A stretch of DNA of 64,000 nt, taken from Labilithrix sp. GTDB taxonomy: Bacteria; Myxococcota_A; Polyangia; Polyangiales; Polyangiaceae. Below are positions 17,257 to 25,299 of this stretch, one piece after another (the first letter of the stretch is position 1; the number at the start of each line of letters is the position of its first letter). The notes under the pieces were generated by a model, which ran no database searches, was not told the origin of the DNA, and was given only the letters and a program-made list of their open reading frames with translations. The stretch covers positions 34,641-98,640 of the forward strand of contig JAHBWA010000015.1 in the NCBI GenBank assembly GCA_019637195.1, given 5' to 3'. The translations under genes were made by a program, and so were the position numbers.

Positions 17257-17841
17257 GTGTACCTCGTCGTCGGGCTCGGGAACCCGGGCAAGAAGTACGC
17301 GAAGAACCGGCACAACGTCGGCTTCATGGTCGTCGAGCGCCTCGCGAGCTCGCACGGGCTCCCGGACTTCAAGGAGAAGTTCAGCGCCGTGTGGACGAAG
17401 GGCGAGCTCGCGGCCGGCGGCGCCCGCCACGCCGTCGCGCTGCTCGCGCCGCAGACGTTCATGAACCTGTCCGGCGACAGCGTCCAGCCCGCGGCGGCGT
17501 TCCTCAAGGTCGATCCCGGCCACGTGATCGTCGTCCACGACGAGCTCGATCTCTCGTGGCAGGACGTCCGGCTGAAGCTGGGCGGCGGCCACGCGGGACA
17601 CAACGGCCTCCGCAGCATCATCCAGCGGCTCGGCTCGCCCGAGTTCGTCCGCGTTCGCGTCGGCGTCGGCCGCCCGCCGCCGGGCTTCAAGGGCGACGTC
17701 GCCGACTACGTCCTCTCCGACTTCGACACGATGGAGCGCGCCGAGCTGCCGGACGTCGTCGACCGCGCCGCCGCGGCGGTCGAGCGGGTCGTCGCCGACG
17801 GGATCGCCCCGGCGATGAACGCGCTGAACACCAAGAAGTAG
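17257..17841 (+). CDS. pth: Peptidyl-tRNA hydrolase
   Basis: 194 residues from GTG 17257, preceded by AGGAG. It releases peptides from peptidyl-tRNA dropped by ribosomes. Landmarks: VVGLGNPGKKYAKNRHNVGF with the catalytic His, PQTFMNLSG, the VVHDELDL acid segment and GGGHAGHNGLRSI. Length is normal. It sits in the usual rplY-pth-rpsF order. Confidence 0.96.
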   Translation: MYLVVGLGNPGKKYAKNRHNVGFMVVERLASSHGLPDFKEKFSAVWTKGELAAGGARHAVALLAPQTFMNLSGDSVQPAAAFLKVDPGHVIVVHDELDLSWQDVRLKLGGGHAGHNGLRSIIQRLGSPEFVRVRVGVGRPPPGFKGDVADYVLSDFDTMERAELPDVVDRAAAAVERVVADGIAPAMNALNTKK

Positions 17842-17886
17842 CGCCGAGCTCCGTCCGTCCGGCCCTTCGGCGCCGTCGAGTCTCGG

Positions 17887-18056
17887 CTGGACGTCGCCGC
17901 GCTCGACTGCTAGAAAGCGCGCCCCCAGCTCGAACCCTCTCACCGAGGGGGAGGGTCCGGGGGGCCGGGTTTCCCGGCTTCATCCTTGCTCGCGGGTCCT
18001 CTCGCGGGCTCCTTCGCCTCTCCCGAGAGGCGGAGCGATCCACAGGGAGTCACGAA
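17887..18056 (+). promoter_or_regulatory. rpsF promoter and structured leader
   Basis: A candidate promoter has -35 CTGGAC (17887-17892) and, after 18 bases, -10 TAGAAA (17911-17916). The 140-base leader then holds three hairpin candidates. The first is ACCCTC/GAGGGT, starting near 17933, with CACCGAG in its apical part. The second is GCCGGG-TTT-CCCGGC (17964-17978). The third is GCCTCTC/GAGAGGC (18016-18031). The CCG in the first loop recalls the S6:S18-binding leader motif known upstream of rpsF, but this was not modelled. A Shine-Dalgarno AGGGAG ends the leader. Confidence 0.45.
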
Positions 18057-18659
18057 ATGCCTGAAGCACAGATCCTGAAGTCGAAAGAGTACGAGACGAT
18101 CTACATCCTGCGCTCCGACGTCGACGCCGACACGGCCGACAAGGTGCAGGGCCGCGTGGCCGAGGTCGTCGGCCGCGACAACGGCAAGCTCGTCAAGGTC
18201 GAGTCCTGGGGCCGCCGTAAGCTGGCGTACCCGGTCGGCAAGCAGAAGAAGGGCGTCTACATCTACGTCAAGTACGTGGGGCGCGGCGGGCTCGTCCAGG
18301 AGCTCGAGCGCAACCTGAAGCTCCAGGACACCGTCCTGAAGTTCCAGACCGTGCTGACGAACGAGGAAGTCGACGTCCAGGCCGTCACGGTCGATCCGGA
18401 AGAGGTCAAGTTCCAGCGCCTCGAGCTCCCGGCCGAGGAAGAGGAGAAGGAGTCGCGCGAGAAGGCGCTCGGTCTCGTCGACTTCGGCGACGGCCCGCGC
18501 AGCATGCGCGGCGACCGCACCGAGGACGACTACGCCGACGCCGGAGAGGGCGCGGACACGGCCACCGCTTCGGCGGCCCCCCCGGCCGCCGCCGCCCCCG
18601 CCCCCGCGGGCGACGCCGCTGCCGCCCCCGCGAAGGAAGGCGGCGACGAGGAGGCCTGA
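18057..18659 (+). CDS. rpsF: 30S ribosomal protein S6 with long acidic/Ala tail
   Basis: 200 residues. The S6 fold is clear from YETIYILRSDV, ESWGRRKLAYPVGKQKKGVYIYVKY and LERNLKLQDTVLKFQTVL. Usual bacterial S6 is 95-135 residues. Here about 70 more follow, first acidic (RTEDDYADAGEG), then Ala/Pro-rich, ending EGGDEEA. Acidic tails are known on E. coli S6, where RimK adds Glu; no rimK gene is in this window. The ATG at 18057 follows AGGGAG. rpsR lies 70 bases downstream. Confidence 0.96.
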   Translation: MPEAQILKSKEYETIYILRSDVDADTADKVQGRVAEVVGRDNGKLVKVESWGRRKLAYPVGKQKKGVYIYVKYVGRGGLVQELERNLKLQDTVLKFQTVLTNEEVDVQAVTVDPEEVKFQRLELPAEEEEKESREKALGLVDFGDGPRSMRGDRTEDDYADAGEGADTATASAAPPAAAAPAPAGDAAAAPAKEGGDEEA

Positions 18660-18729
18660 GCGGCCCCGTCCCGTCTCTTCTCCCCGCGTCACCCGCGGGC
18701 AACAAGACTTCATCTAGGAGATTCGACTC

Positions 18730-19017
18730 ATGGCAATGATGGATGACGACAAGGATTTCGGCCGCACGCCGGACCTCAACGCCGACGCTCCGGGCCGCCG
18801 CCGCGGTGGCAAGAAGCGCGTTTGCAAGTTCTGCGCGGATAAGGCCGCGGTCATCGACTACAAGGACCCGCAGGCGCTCAAGTACTTCGTGTCGGAGCGC
18901 GGCAAGGTCGTCCCGCGCCGCATCAGCGGCAACTGCGCCCTCCACCAGCGCAAGGTCACGCTCGCGGTCAAGCGCGCGCGCAACATCGCGCTCCTGCCCT
19001 TCACCGTCACGAGCTGA
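18730..19017 (+). CDS. rpsR: 30S ribosomal protein S18
   Basis: 95 residues, somewhat longer than the usual 75-80 because of an acidic N-terminal extension ([19 protein letters not shown]). Core landmarks: [36 protein letters not shown] and the KHQ-type segment [22 protein letters not shown]. It binds S6 in the 30S platform. The two Cys in CKFC suggest a C+ (zinc) type or a remnant of it. AGGAG precedes the ATG; rplI starts 11 bases after the stop. Confidence 0.96.
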   Translation: MAMMDDDKDFGRTPDLNADAPGRRRGGKKRVCKFCADKAAVIDYKDPQALKYFVSERGKVVPRRISGNCALHQRKVTLAVKRARNIALLPFTVTS

Positions 19018-19028
19018 AGGAGGCTGTC

Positions 19029-19484
19029 ATGGCAACCACGCTTCAAGTGATCCTCCAGAGCGACGTGCCGAACCTCGGCGCGTCCGGTGAGCTCGTGAAG
19101 GTCCGTCCGGGCTTCGCGCGCAACTTCCTCCTCCCGCGCAAGCTGGCCGTCCCCGCGACGTCCGCGCAGGTGAACCGCCTCAACCACGAGAAGGCGGTCG
19201 CCGTGGCTCGCGCGGAGAAGAACAAGAAGGAGGCGCAGGCCCTCGCCGAGAAGATCGGCGCCCTCAAGATCACGCTCGCGCGCACCGTGGGCGAGGACGA
19301 CAAGCTCTTCGGCTCGGTCACCACCAAGGAGATCGAGAGCGAAGTGAAGAAGGCCGGCCTCGCGATCGACCGCAAGAAGATGCACCTCGCGGAGCCGCTC
19401 AAGGCCCTCGGCACCTTCGAGATCCCGGTCAAGCTGATGACCGACGTGACGGCGACCCTCAAGGTCGAAGTCGTCAAGAAGTAG
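19029..19484 (+). CDS. rplI: 50S ribosomal protein L9
   Basis: 151 residues, normal length. The N-domain has the L9 signature DVPNLGASGELVKVRPGFARNFLLP, then a long connecting helix rich in Glu, Lys and Ala, and a C-terminal RNA-binding domain (GEDDKLFGSVTTKEI). It starts 11 bases after rpsR, so the two are co-transcribed. A strong hairpin follows the stop. Confidence 0.96.
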   Translation: MATTLQVILQSDVPNLGASGELVKVRPGFARNFLLPRKLAVPATSAQVNRLNHEKAVAVARAEKNKKEAQALAEKIGALKITLARTVGEDDKLFGSVTTKEIESEVKKAGLAIDRKKMHLAEPLKALGTFEIPVKLMTDVTATLKVEVVKK

Positions 19485-19504
19485 GGCGCCTCGCGGCGTG
19501 TTCG

Positions 19505-19534
19505 GCGGCGCGTGGTCCTCGGATCACGCGCCGC
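19505..19534 (+). terminator. Strong hairpin after rplI
   Basis: GCGGCGCGTG (19505-19514) pairs perfectly with CACGCGCCGC (19525-19534). A G-T wobble and TCC/GGA extend the stem inward almost to the loop. A short TCGTCATTT follows. This probably ends the ribosomal-protein transcript before dnaB. Confidence 0.65.
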
Positions 19535-19596
19535 TCGTCATTTGACGCGCGGCGGTCCGTGCGTCGCGACGTTCTGTCGATGCGAGCGCGCGCGAT

Positions 19597-19708
19597 GTGA
19601 AGTACCCTCCGGGCGAAGTGCTCGCTCCGTGAAGTACTCGCCACGCGAAGTACTCGCTCGGTGAAGCGCTCGCGATGTGAAGTTCGCGCCGTGTGAAGTA
19701 CGCTCCTT
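19597..19708. repeat. Seven tandem 16-bp direct repeats upstream of dnaB
   Basis: Units start at 19597, 19613, 19629, 19645, 19661, 19677 and 19693, exactly 16 bases apart. The consensus is GTGAAGTACTCGCTCC. GYGAAG is invariant, with Y alternating T/C, and AGTACT is a self-complementary core in three units. Sixteen is not a multiple of three, so the array does not encode a repeated peptide. It ends about 60 bases before the dnaB start. Confidence 0.92.
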
Positions 19709-19767
19709 CGGGAGCCGCGCCTCGATCGAAAGCGGTCGGGGCGCTCGCGGTTTCGGAGGTCTGGTCG

Positions 19768-21246
19768 GTGGAGAAGCAGAGGTGGGAAAAGCGTGCGAAG
19801 GAGCCCGAGAACCCGCCGACGATCGAGGGGCGCGTCCCGCCGCACGACCTCGACGCCGAGGCGGCGGTGCTCTCCGCCGCGATGCTCGATCCGTCCGCGA
19901 TGGACAAGGTGGTCGAGCTCAAGCCGGAGCACTTCTACTCCGAGGCGCACCGGCGGATCTTCGAGGCGTGCCTCGAGCTTCGTTCGAGCGGCTCGCCGGT
20001 CGACGTCGTCCAGGTCGGTAGCTTCCTCAAGGACCGGCAGCGCCTCGCGCAGGTCGGCGGCATGCCGTACCTCGGGCAGATCCTCGACGCGGCGCCGGTC
20101 GTCGCGAACGTCGGCGCCTACGGGCGGGTGATCCACGAGAAATTCCGCATCCGGCAGCTGATCCTCGCGTGCCAGCGCGTCTCCGCGCAGGGTTACGGCG
20201 ACTACGGCGAGCCGCAGGCCTTCATCGACGGCGCCGAGCAGGCCATCTACAACATCGCGCGAACGTCGTCGAAGCAGAGCGTCGAGAAGCTGATCGACGT
20301 GATGAAGAAGTCGTTCGCCAAGCTGAACGACGCCGTCAACCGCGGCGACCGCATCACCGGCGTGTCGACCGGGTTCGATCGCTACGACCGCCAGACCGCG
20401 GGGCTGCACGAGGGCGACCTCACGATCGTCGCGGCGCGCCCCGGCATGGGCAAGACCAGCTTCGTCCTGAACCTCGCGGCGAACATCGCGAAGCCGAAGC
20501 ACAACGAGCTCGCGAACGATCCGAGCCAGCGCTGGGACGAGCCGGGCGTCGGCTGCGCCGTCTTCTCCCTCGAAATGCCGCGCGAACAGCTCGCCAACCG
20601 TCTCGTGTGCTCGGAGGCGCGCGTCGACGTGAGCAAGATGCGCACGGGGCACTTGAACCCGACCGACTGGAACAAGCTCACGATGGCCGCGAGCGTGCTC
20701 GGCGGCCTGCCGATCTGGATCGACGACTCGCCCGGGCTCTCGCTCCTCGAGCTCCGCGCGAAGGTGAGGCGCCTCCAGTCCGAGTACGATCAGCGCGACG
20801 ACAGCGGGCGGAAGATCCGCAAGCTCGGGTGCGTGATCGTCGACTACCTCCAGCTGATGAAGGGGCGCGACGGCGTGAGCTCGCGCGAGCAGGAGATCAG
20901 CGAGATCTCGCGAGGGCTCAAGGCCCTCGCGAAGGAGCTCGAGCTGCCCGTGATCGCGCTCTCGCAGCTGAACCGCGCCGTCGAGACGCGCAGCGAGAAG
21001 TCGAAGCGCCCGATGATCAGCGATCTCCGTGAGTCCGGCGCGATCGAGCAGGACGCGGACAACATCGTGTTCATCTATCGCGACGACTATTACAACCAGG
21101 ACTCCCCCGAGCAGAACGTCGCCGAGCTCATCGTGGCCAAGCAGCGAAACGGGCCGACGGGCACGGTGAAGGTCCGCTTCGACAAGCAGTGGACCCGCTT
21201 CGACAACCTCGCCGAGGGCGAGTACGAGGACGATCCGGGCGGCTGA
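19768..21246 (+). CDS. dnaB: Replicative DNA helicase DnaB
   Basis: 492 residues from GTG 19768, which has GGAGGT (19755-19760) seven bases upstream; a longer reading from 19693 would start inside the repeat array. The N-domain PPHDLDAEAAVLSAAMLD is typical. The RecA-like domain has Walker A ARPGMGKTS near residue 225, FSLEMP, Walker B CVIVDYLQLM, LSQLNRAVE and the arginine-finger region SDLRESGAIEQDAD. No intein is present. It unwinds the fork as a hexamer. The promoter must lie within or next to the 16-bp repeats unless transcription reads through from rplI. Confidence 0.96.
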   Translation: MEKQRWEKRAKEPENPPTIEGRVPPHDLDAEAAVLSAAMLDPSAMDKVVELKPEHFYSEAHRRIFEACLELRSSGSPVDVVQVGSFLKDRQRLAQVGGMPYLGQILDAAPVVANVGAYGRVIHEKFRIRQLILACQRVSAQGYGDYGEPQAFIDGAEQAIYNIARTSSKQSVEKLIDVMKKSFAKLNDAVNRGDRITGVSTGFDRYDRQTAGLHEGDLTIVAARPGMGKTSFVLNLAANIAKPKHNELANDPSQRWDEPGVGCAVFSLEMPREQLANRLVCSEARVDVSKMRTGHLNPTDWNKLTMAASVLGGLPIWIDDSPGLSLLELRAKVRRLQSEYDQRDDSGRKIRKLGCVIVDYLQLMKGRDGVSSREQEISEISRGLKALAKELELPVIALSQLNRAVETRSEKSKRPMISDLRESGAIEQDADNIVFIYRDDYYNQDSPEQNVAELIVAKQRNGPTGTVKVRFDKQWTRFDNLAEGEYEDDPGG

Positions 21247-21304
21247 GCTGACCGGGCCGTCGCGGGCCAAATGCGAGTGAAAACGTGCTAGAAGCGGTGC
21301 TTCG

Positions 21305-22459
21305 ATGACTGCCCCGCCGGACGCGCTCTCCACGCTCGTCGATACGCGCCGCGTGCTCGTGACGGTGGGCGCGGGCGGCGTCGGGAAGACGACCACCGCC
21401 GCGGCGCTCAGCGTGGCGGCGGCGCGACGCGGCAAGCGAGTGCTCTGCCTCACGATCGATCCGGCGAAGCGCCTCGCCGAGAGCCTCGGCATCTCCGAGA
21501 TGACCACCGAGGCGGTCACCGTCGACAACGGCCGCTTCGAGGCCGCGGGCGTCGAGATGAAGGGCAGCCTCACCGCGATGATGCTCGACACGAAGCGCAC
21601 GTTCGACGAGCTCGTCGTCCGCTACTCGTCGTCGAAGGCGAAGGCCGACAAGCTCCTGTCGAACAAGCTCTATCAGTACGTCTCCACGTCGCTCGCGGGG
21701 ACGCAGGAGTACATGGCGATGGAGAAGCTCGTCGCCGTGAAGGACGACCCCCGCTACGACCTCGTCGTCCTCGACACGCCGCCGACGGCCAACGCGCTCG
21801 ACTTCCTCGACGCCCCGGAGCGGCTCATGGAGGCGCTCGACTCCGCGACCATGAAATGGTTCGTCGAGGCGTTCCAGAACAGCGGGAAGTTCTCGCTGAA
21901 CCTCATCGCGAAGAGCGCCGCCGCGGTCCTCAAGGGCATCGGCAAGATCACGGGCGGCGGCTTCCTCGAGGCGATGGCCGAGTTCATCTCGGAGCTCAAC
22001 GACCTCTTCGGCGGGTTCAAGGAGCGCGCCTCGCGCGTCCAGCAGACGCTGCGAGGGGGCGACGTCGCGTTCGTGCTCGTCACGAGCCCCGCGCCTCCGG
22101 CGATCAAGGAGGTCCTCTACTTCGCCGAGCGCCTCGAGGAGGCGCGCATGCCGCGCGGAGCGCTCGTGGTGAACCGCTTCCACGTGTCGCCGCCGTTCGC
22201 CGACGGCGTGAGCGAGGCGGACGCCGCCGCGGGGATCGCGGCGCGGGGGTTGTCGCTCGAGGAGGACGCCCCGGCGCGCCTCGTCCAGGCGCACGGCGAC
22301 GCCGTGCGGCTCGCGTCGCTCGACGCGGCGAACGTGCGCGCGCTCGCGACGACGGCCGGAGGGATGCCGACGGTGCGGATCGCCGAGCTCGAGACCGACG
22401 TGCACGACATCGCGCTCCTGGCGCGGCTCTCCGACGTGCTCATGTCCGGCGGCGTCTGA
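21305..22459 (+). CDS. ArsA/GET3-like ATPase
   Basis: 384 residues. The deviant Walker A VGAGGVGKTTT, the switch segment TIDPAKRLAESLG and LDTPPTANALDFLDAP place it in the ArsA/Get3 branch of SIMIBI ATPases. It has one ATPase unit, not the two of plasmid ArsA, and no Cys arsenite-binding triad is visible, so arsenic resistance is unlikely. In actinobacteria and myxobacteria such single-unit proteins have no settled role; a tail-anchored-protein or regulatory role is possible. It lies 58 bases after dnaB, with a TAGAAG element at 21289-21294 just before the start. Confidence 0.8.
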   Translation: MTAPPDALSTLVDTRRVLVTVGAGGVGKTTTAAALSVAAARRGKRVLCLTIDPAKRLAESLGISEMTTEAVTVDNGRFEAAGVEMKGSLTAMMLDTKRTFDELVVRYSSSKAKADKLLSNKLYQYVSTSLAGTQEYMAMEKLVAVKDDPRYDLVVLDTPPTANALDFLDAPERLMEALDSATMKWFVEAFQNSGKFSLNLIAKSAAAVLKGIGKITGGGFLEAMAEFISELNDLFGGFKERASRVQQTLRGGDVAFVLVTSPAPPAIKEVLYFAERLEEARMPRGALVVNRFHVSPPFADGVSEADAAAGIAARGLSLEEDAPARLVQAHGDAVRLASLDAANVRALATTAGGMPTVRIAELETDVHDIALLARLSDVLMSGGV

Positions 22460-22509
22460 TCCGCCGGCCCGGTCGACCGGCCGCGCGAGGGGAGCCCGGT
22501 CGCTCGGCG

Positions 22510-22672
22510 GCGCGTCGGGCCAGCGAGGCGTCGCGCGTCGGGCTGCGGCGCGCGTCGGGCCAGCGAGCACGTCGCGGGTCGGGCCTGCGAGCGCGTCGCG
22601 AGGCGTCGCGCGCCGGGCTAGCGTCGCGCGCCGGGCCCAGCGAGCGCGTCGCGGGGCGCCGCGCGCCGCTCA
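22510..22672. repeat. Degenerate GC-rich repeats between the ArsA-like gene and der
   Basis: Five to six irregular copies of a motif close to CGCGTCGGGCCAGCGAG, separated by runs of GCGTCGCG, fill the gap between two convergent genes. Copies differ in length and spacing. No open frame of note. Confidence 0.55.
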
Positions 22673-24076
22673 CGCGTCTTCGTCGGCGTCCTTCTTCTTA
22701 CCGCGCCGCTTGTCGCGGTAGACCACGCGGAGCGGCACGCCGTCGAACCCGAAGTGCTTGCGGAGCTGGTTGACGACGAAGCGCTGGTACGAAAAGTGAA
22801 CCGACTCGGGCGAGCTCGAGATGACCACGAAGAGCGGCGGCGAGGTCTCGGCCTGGGTGATGTAGTAGAGGCGAGGCGCGCGTCCGCCGCTGGTCGGGGG
22901 CGGCCGGGTCTGGAGCACCGTCTCGAAGAAGCGGTTCAGCTCGCCGGTGGGCACGCGCGTGTGGAATGCCTGGCTCACCCGCTCGATCGTGGAGAACAGG
23001 CTCGGCATACCGCGGCCGGTCTTCGCGCTCACGTGGACGACGGGGACGAACGGCGCGAACGAGATCTTGTCGCGCGCCGCTTCCTCGGACTTCGCGACCT
23101 CCGACTTCGAGAGCAGATCGATCTTGTTCAGCGCGATGATCATGCCGCGGCCGCGATCGTTGGCGAGGCCGAGGATCTTCGCGTCCTGCTCGGCGACGCC
23201 CTCCTTCGCGTCCGCGAGCAGGACGACGACGCTGGAGCGCTCCATGGCGGCGATCGCCGCGCCGACGCTCGCCGACTCGACGATGTCCGAGGCCTTGGTG
23301 ACCTTGCCCTTGCGGCGGACGCCCGCGGTGTCGACGAAGATGTACTTCTTGCCGTCGCGCTCGACGAGCGCGTCGATCGCGTCGCGCGTCGTGCCGGGGC
23401 GCGAGTCGACGAGCATGCGATCCTCGCCGAGGATCCGGTTCGTCAGGCTCGATTTGCCGGCGTTCGGCTTGCCCGCGATCGTGATCCGCGGGACGCGCTC
23501 GTTCTTGTCGTCCGTCACGACGCGCTTTTCGGGCATCGCCGCGACGATCGCCGCCTCGAGCTCGCCGATGCCGCGCCCGTGGAGCGCGCTGATCGGGAAG
23601 ACCTGCTCGACGCCGAGCCGGTAGACCTCGAACGCGTCCGCGTCGAGCTTCGGTGAGTCGGCCTTGTTCGCCGCGTAGATCACCGGCTTGTCGGACTTGC
23701 GCAGCAGCTTGACGGCGACGCGGTCGGCGCCGGTGAGCGGCACGGCGGCGTCGCTGACGAAGACCACGACGTCGGCCTCGGCGATCGCCGCCTTGACGTG
23801 GCGGGCGATGCCGGACTTCATCGGGTCGTCGCTGTCGGGGTCGAAGCCGCCGGTGTCGATGAGGACGTAGTCGCGGCCGAAGGCCGAGGTGTCGACGTAG
23901 TGGCGGTCGCGCGTCACGCCGGGCTCGTCGTGGACGATCGCGAGGCGGCGCCGGGCGAGGCGGTTGAAGAGCGTCGACTTGCCGACGTTCGGGCGGCCGA
24001 CGACCGCGACGAGCGGGAGCCCGTGCGAGCCGGCGGGGAGGACGCGCGACGCGCGCGCGGGGTGGTGCTTGGTCAT
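22670..24076 (-). CDS. der: Ribosome-assembly GTPase Der (EngA)
   Basis: 468 residues with the two tandem GTPase domains unique to Der: G1 GRPNVGKST with DTGGF and NKAD, then G1 GKPNAGKSS with DTAGV and NKID. A C-terminal KH-like domain follows (FGFDGVPLRVVYRDK) with a Lys-rich tail. It acts in 50S assembly. The ATG at 24076 overlaps the era stop by four bases, so translation is coupled to era upstream. The minus-strand order is era then der. Confidence 0.96.
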   Translation of the reverse strand: MTKHHPARASRVLPAGSHGLPLVAVVGRPNVGKSTLFNRLARRRLAIVHDEPGVTRDRHYVDTSAFGRDYVLIDTGGFDPDSDDPMKSGIARHVKAAIAEADVVVFVSDAAVPLTGADRVAVKLLRKSDKPVIYAANKADSPKLDADAFEVYRLGVEQVFPISALHGRGIGELEAAIVAAMPEKRVVTDDKNERVPRITIAGKPNAGKSSLTNRILGEDRMLVDSRPGTTRDAIDALVERDGKKYIFVDTAGVRRKGKVTKASDIVESASVGAAIAAMERSSVVVLLADAKEGVAEQDAKILGLANDRGRGMIIALNKIDLLSKSEVAKSEEAARDKISFAPFVPVVHVSAKTGRGMPSLFSTIERVSQAFHTRVPTGELNRFFETVLQTRPPPTSGGRAPRLYYITQAETSPPLFVVISSSPESVHFSYQRFVVNQLRKHFGFDGVPLRVVYRDKRRGKKKDADEDA

Positions 24077-25194
24077 GGTTTGATCCGCTGCTCCGTCCGG
24101 GCCTTGCCCGCCCCCCGCTTCTTGGGCTTCGCGCCGTCGTCGCCATAGCCGAGATCGACGAGGCGGGCCGCGTCGTCGAACCAGCCGGGCGTCGTCTTCA
24201 CGCGGACGTCGAGGTGGACCTTCTGCCCGATGAGCCGCTCGGCGCGCTCGCGCGCGGCCGTGCCGATCGCGGCGAGCATCTTGCCGCCCTGACCGATGAT
24301 GATCCCCTTGTGCGACTCCTTCGCGACGTGGACGGAGATCGTGATGTGCGTGAGCTTCTTCCGCTCCTCGTAGGCGTCCACCGTCACCGCGACGCCGTGC
24401 GGGACCTCCTGGCGGGTCCGCATGAGGACCTGCTCCCGCACGAGCTCCGCGACGAAGAAGCGGACGGGGCGGTCGGACAGCTCGTCCTCGGGGTAGAGGT
24501 GCTCTCCCTCGGGCAAGAGCCCCTCGATCACGGCGAGGAGGCGCTTCGTGCCGTCGCGCTTCTTGGCGCTCAGGGGGACGACGGCGGCGAAGTCGCGGAG
24601 CGCCGAGTAGGTCGGCAGGACGTCGAGGAGCTTCGCCTTCTCGGCGACGCGGTCGATCTTGTTGAGCACCAAGACCACCGGCTTGTCCTCGGGCACGGCG
24701 TGGAGCGCCTCGGCGTCGGCGGGGCGGATCTCGGGCGTCGCGTCGGGGCCCACGTCGACGACGAAGAGGACCACGTCGGCGTCGGCCGCGGAGCCGGTCG
24801 CCAGATCGTTCATCCGCTGGCCGAGCCGGTTCTTCGGCGTGTGGACGCCGGGCGTGTCGAGGAAGACGAACTGCGTCCGGCCCTCGGTCAGGATCCCCGC
24901 GATGCGGTCGCGCGTCGTCTGGGGGTGGTGGCTGGTGATCGCGAGGCGCGTCCCGAGCAGCGCGTTGAGGAGCGTGCTCTTGCCGACGTTGGGACGACCT
25001 ACGAGGGCGATCGTCCCGGAGCGCGGCCGTCCCTTGGTCGGTCGAGCTCTCGCGGGCGCCGTCGGGCTCCTCTGCTTTCCCTTGCTCGCGTTCGGGTTCG
25101 GGCTCGCGTCTGCCGCGCGCGCCTCGGCCGGCGCGGCGGCGCGCGGACGCGCGCCCTTGGGAGAGCGAGGACTCGACGGTGCGCCGGCGGCCAT
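24073..25194 (-). CDS. era: Ribosome-assembly GTPase Era with basic N-terminal extension
   Basis: 373 residues from ATG 25194. The first 58 residues are an extra Ala/Pro/Lys/Arg-rich segment not found in typical Era (about 300 residues). The GTPase domain then has G1 GRPNVGKST, the Era switch SHHPQTTRDRIAG, DTPGVHTPKNRLG and NKID. The KH domain carries HKGIIIGQGGKML, which binds the 3' end of 16S rRNA. A Lys/Arg tail ends the protein. If an internal start is used the extension would vanish, but no good ribosome site is seen there. The stop overlaps der (ATGA). Confidence 0.93.
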   Translation of the reverse strand: MAAGAPSSPRSPKGARPRAAAPAEARAADASPNPNASKGKQRSPTAPARARPTKGRPRSGTIALVGRPNVGKSTLLNALLGTRLAITSHHPQTTRDRIAGILTEGRTQFVFLDTPGVHTPKNRLGQRMNDLATGSAADADVVLFVVDVGPDATPEIRPADAEALHAVPEDKPVVLVLNKIDRVAEKAKLLDVLPTYSALRDFAAVVPLSAKKRDGTKRLLAVIEGLLPEGEHLYPEDELSDRPVRFFVAELVREQVLMRTRQEVPHGVAVTVDAYEERKKLTHITISVHVAKESHKGIIIGQGGKMLAAIGTAARERAERLIGQKVHLDVRVKTTPGWFDDAARLVDLGYGDDGAKPKKRGAGKARTEQRIKP

Positions 25195-25299
25195 GGGACC
25201 GGCACGTTTACCACGCTTCGTGCCCACCGAAGAATGCGGTATGAGGAGGGCCCGCGCCTTTGCTGCAGAGCTGCCCTTTCCTTTCTCCGGATCTTGCCC

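Noticed and set aside
19597..19708. CRISPR array
   Set aside because: The units are contiguous 16-mers without unique spacers and there are no cas genes.
19474..21600. Minus-strand frame with repeated peptide units over the 16-bp array
   Set aside because: The peptide repeat is only an image of the DNA repeat and the rest is antisense to dnaB.
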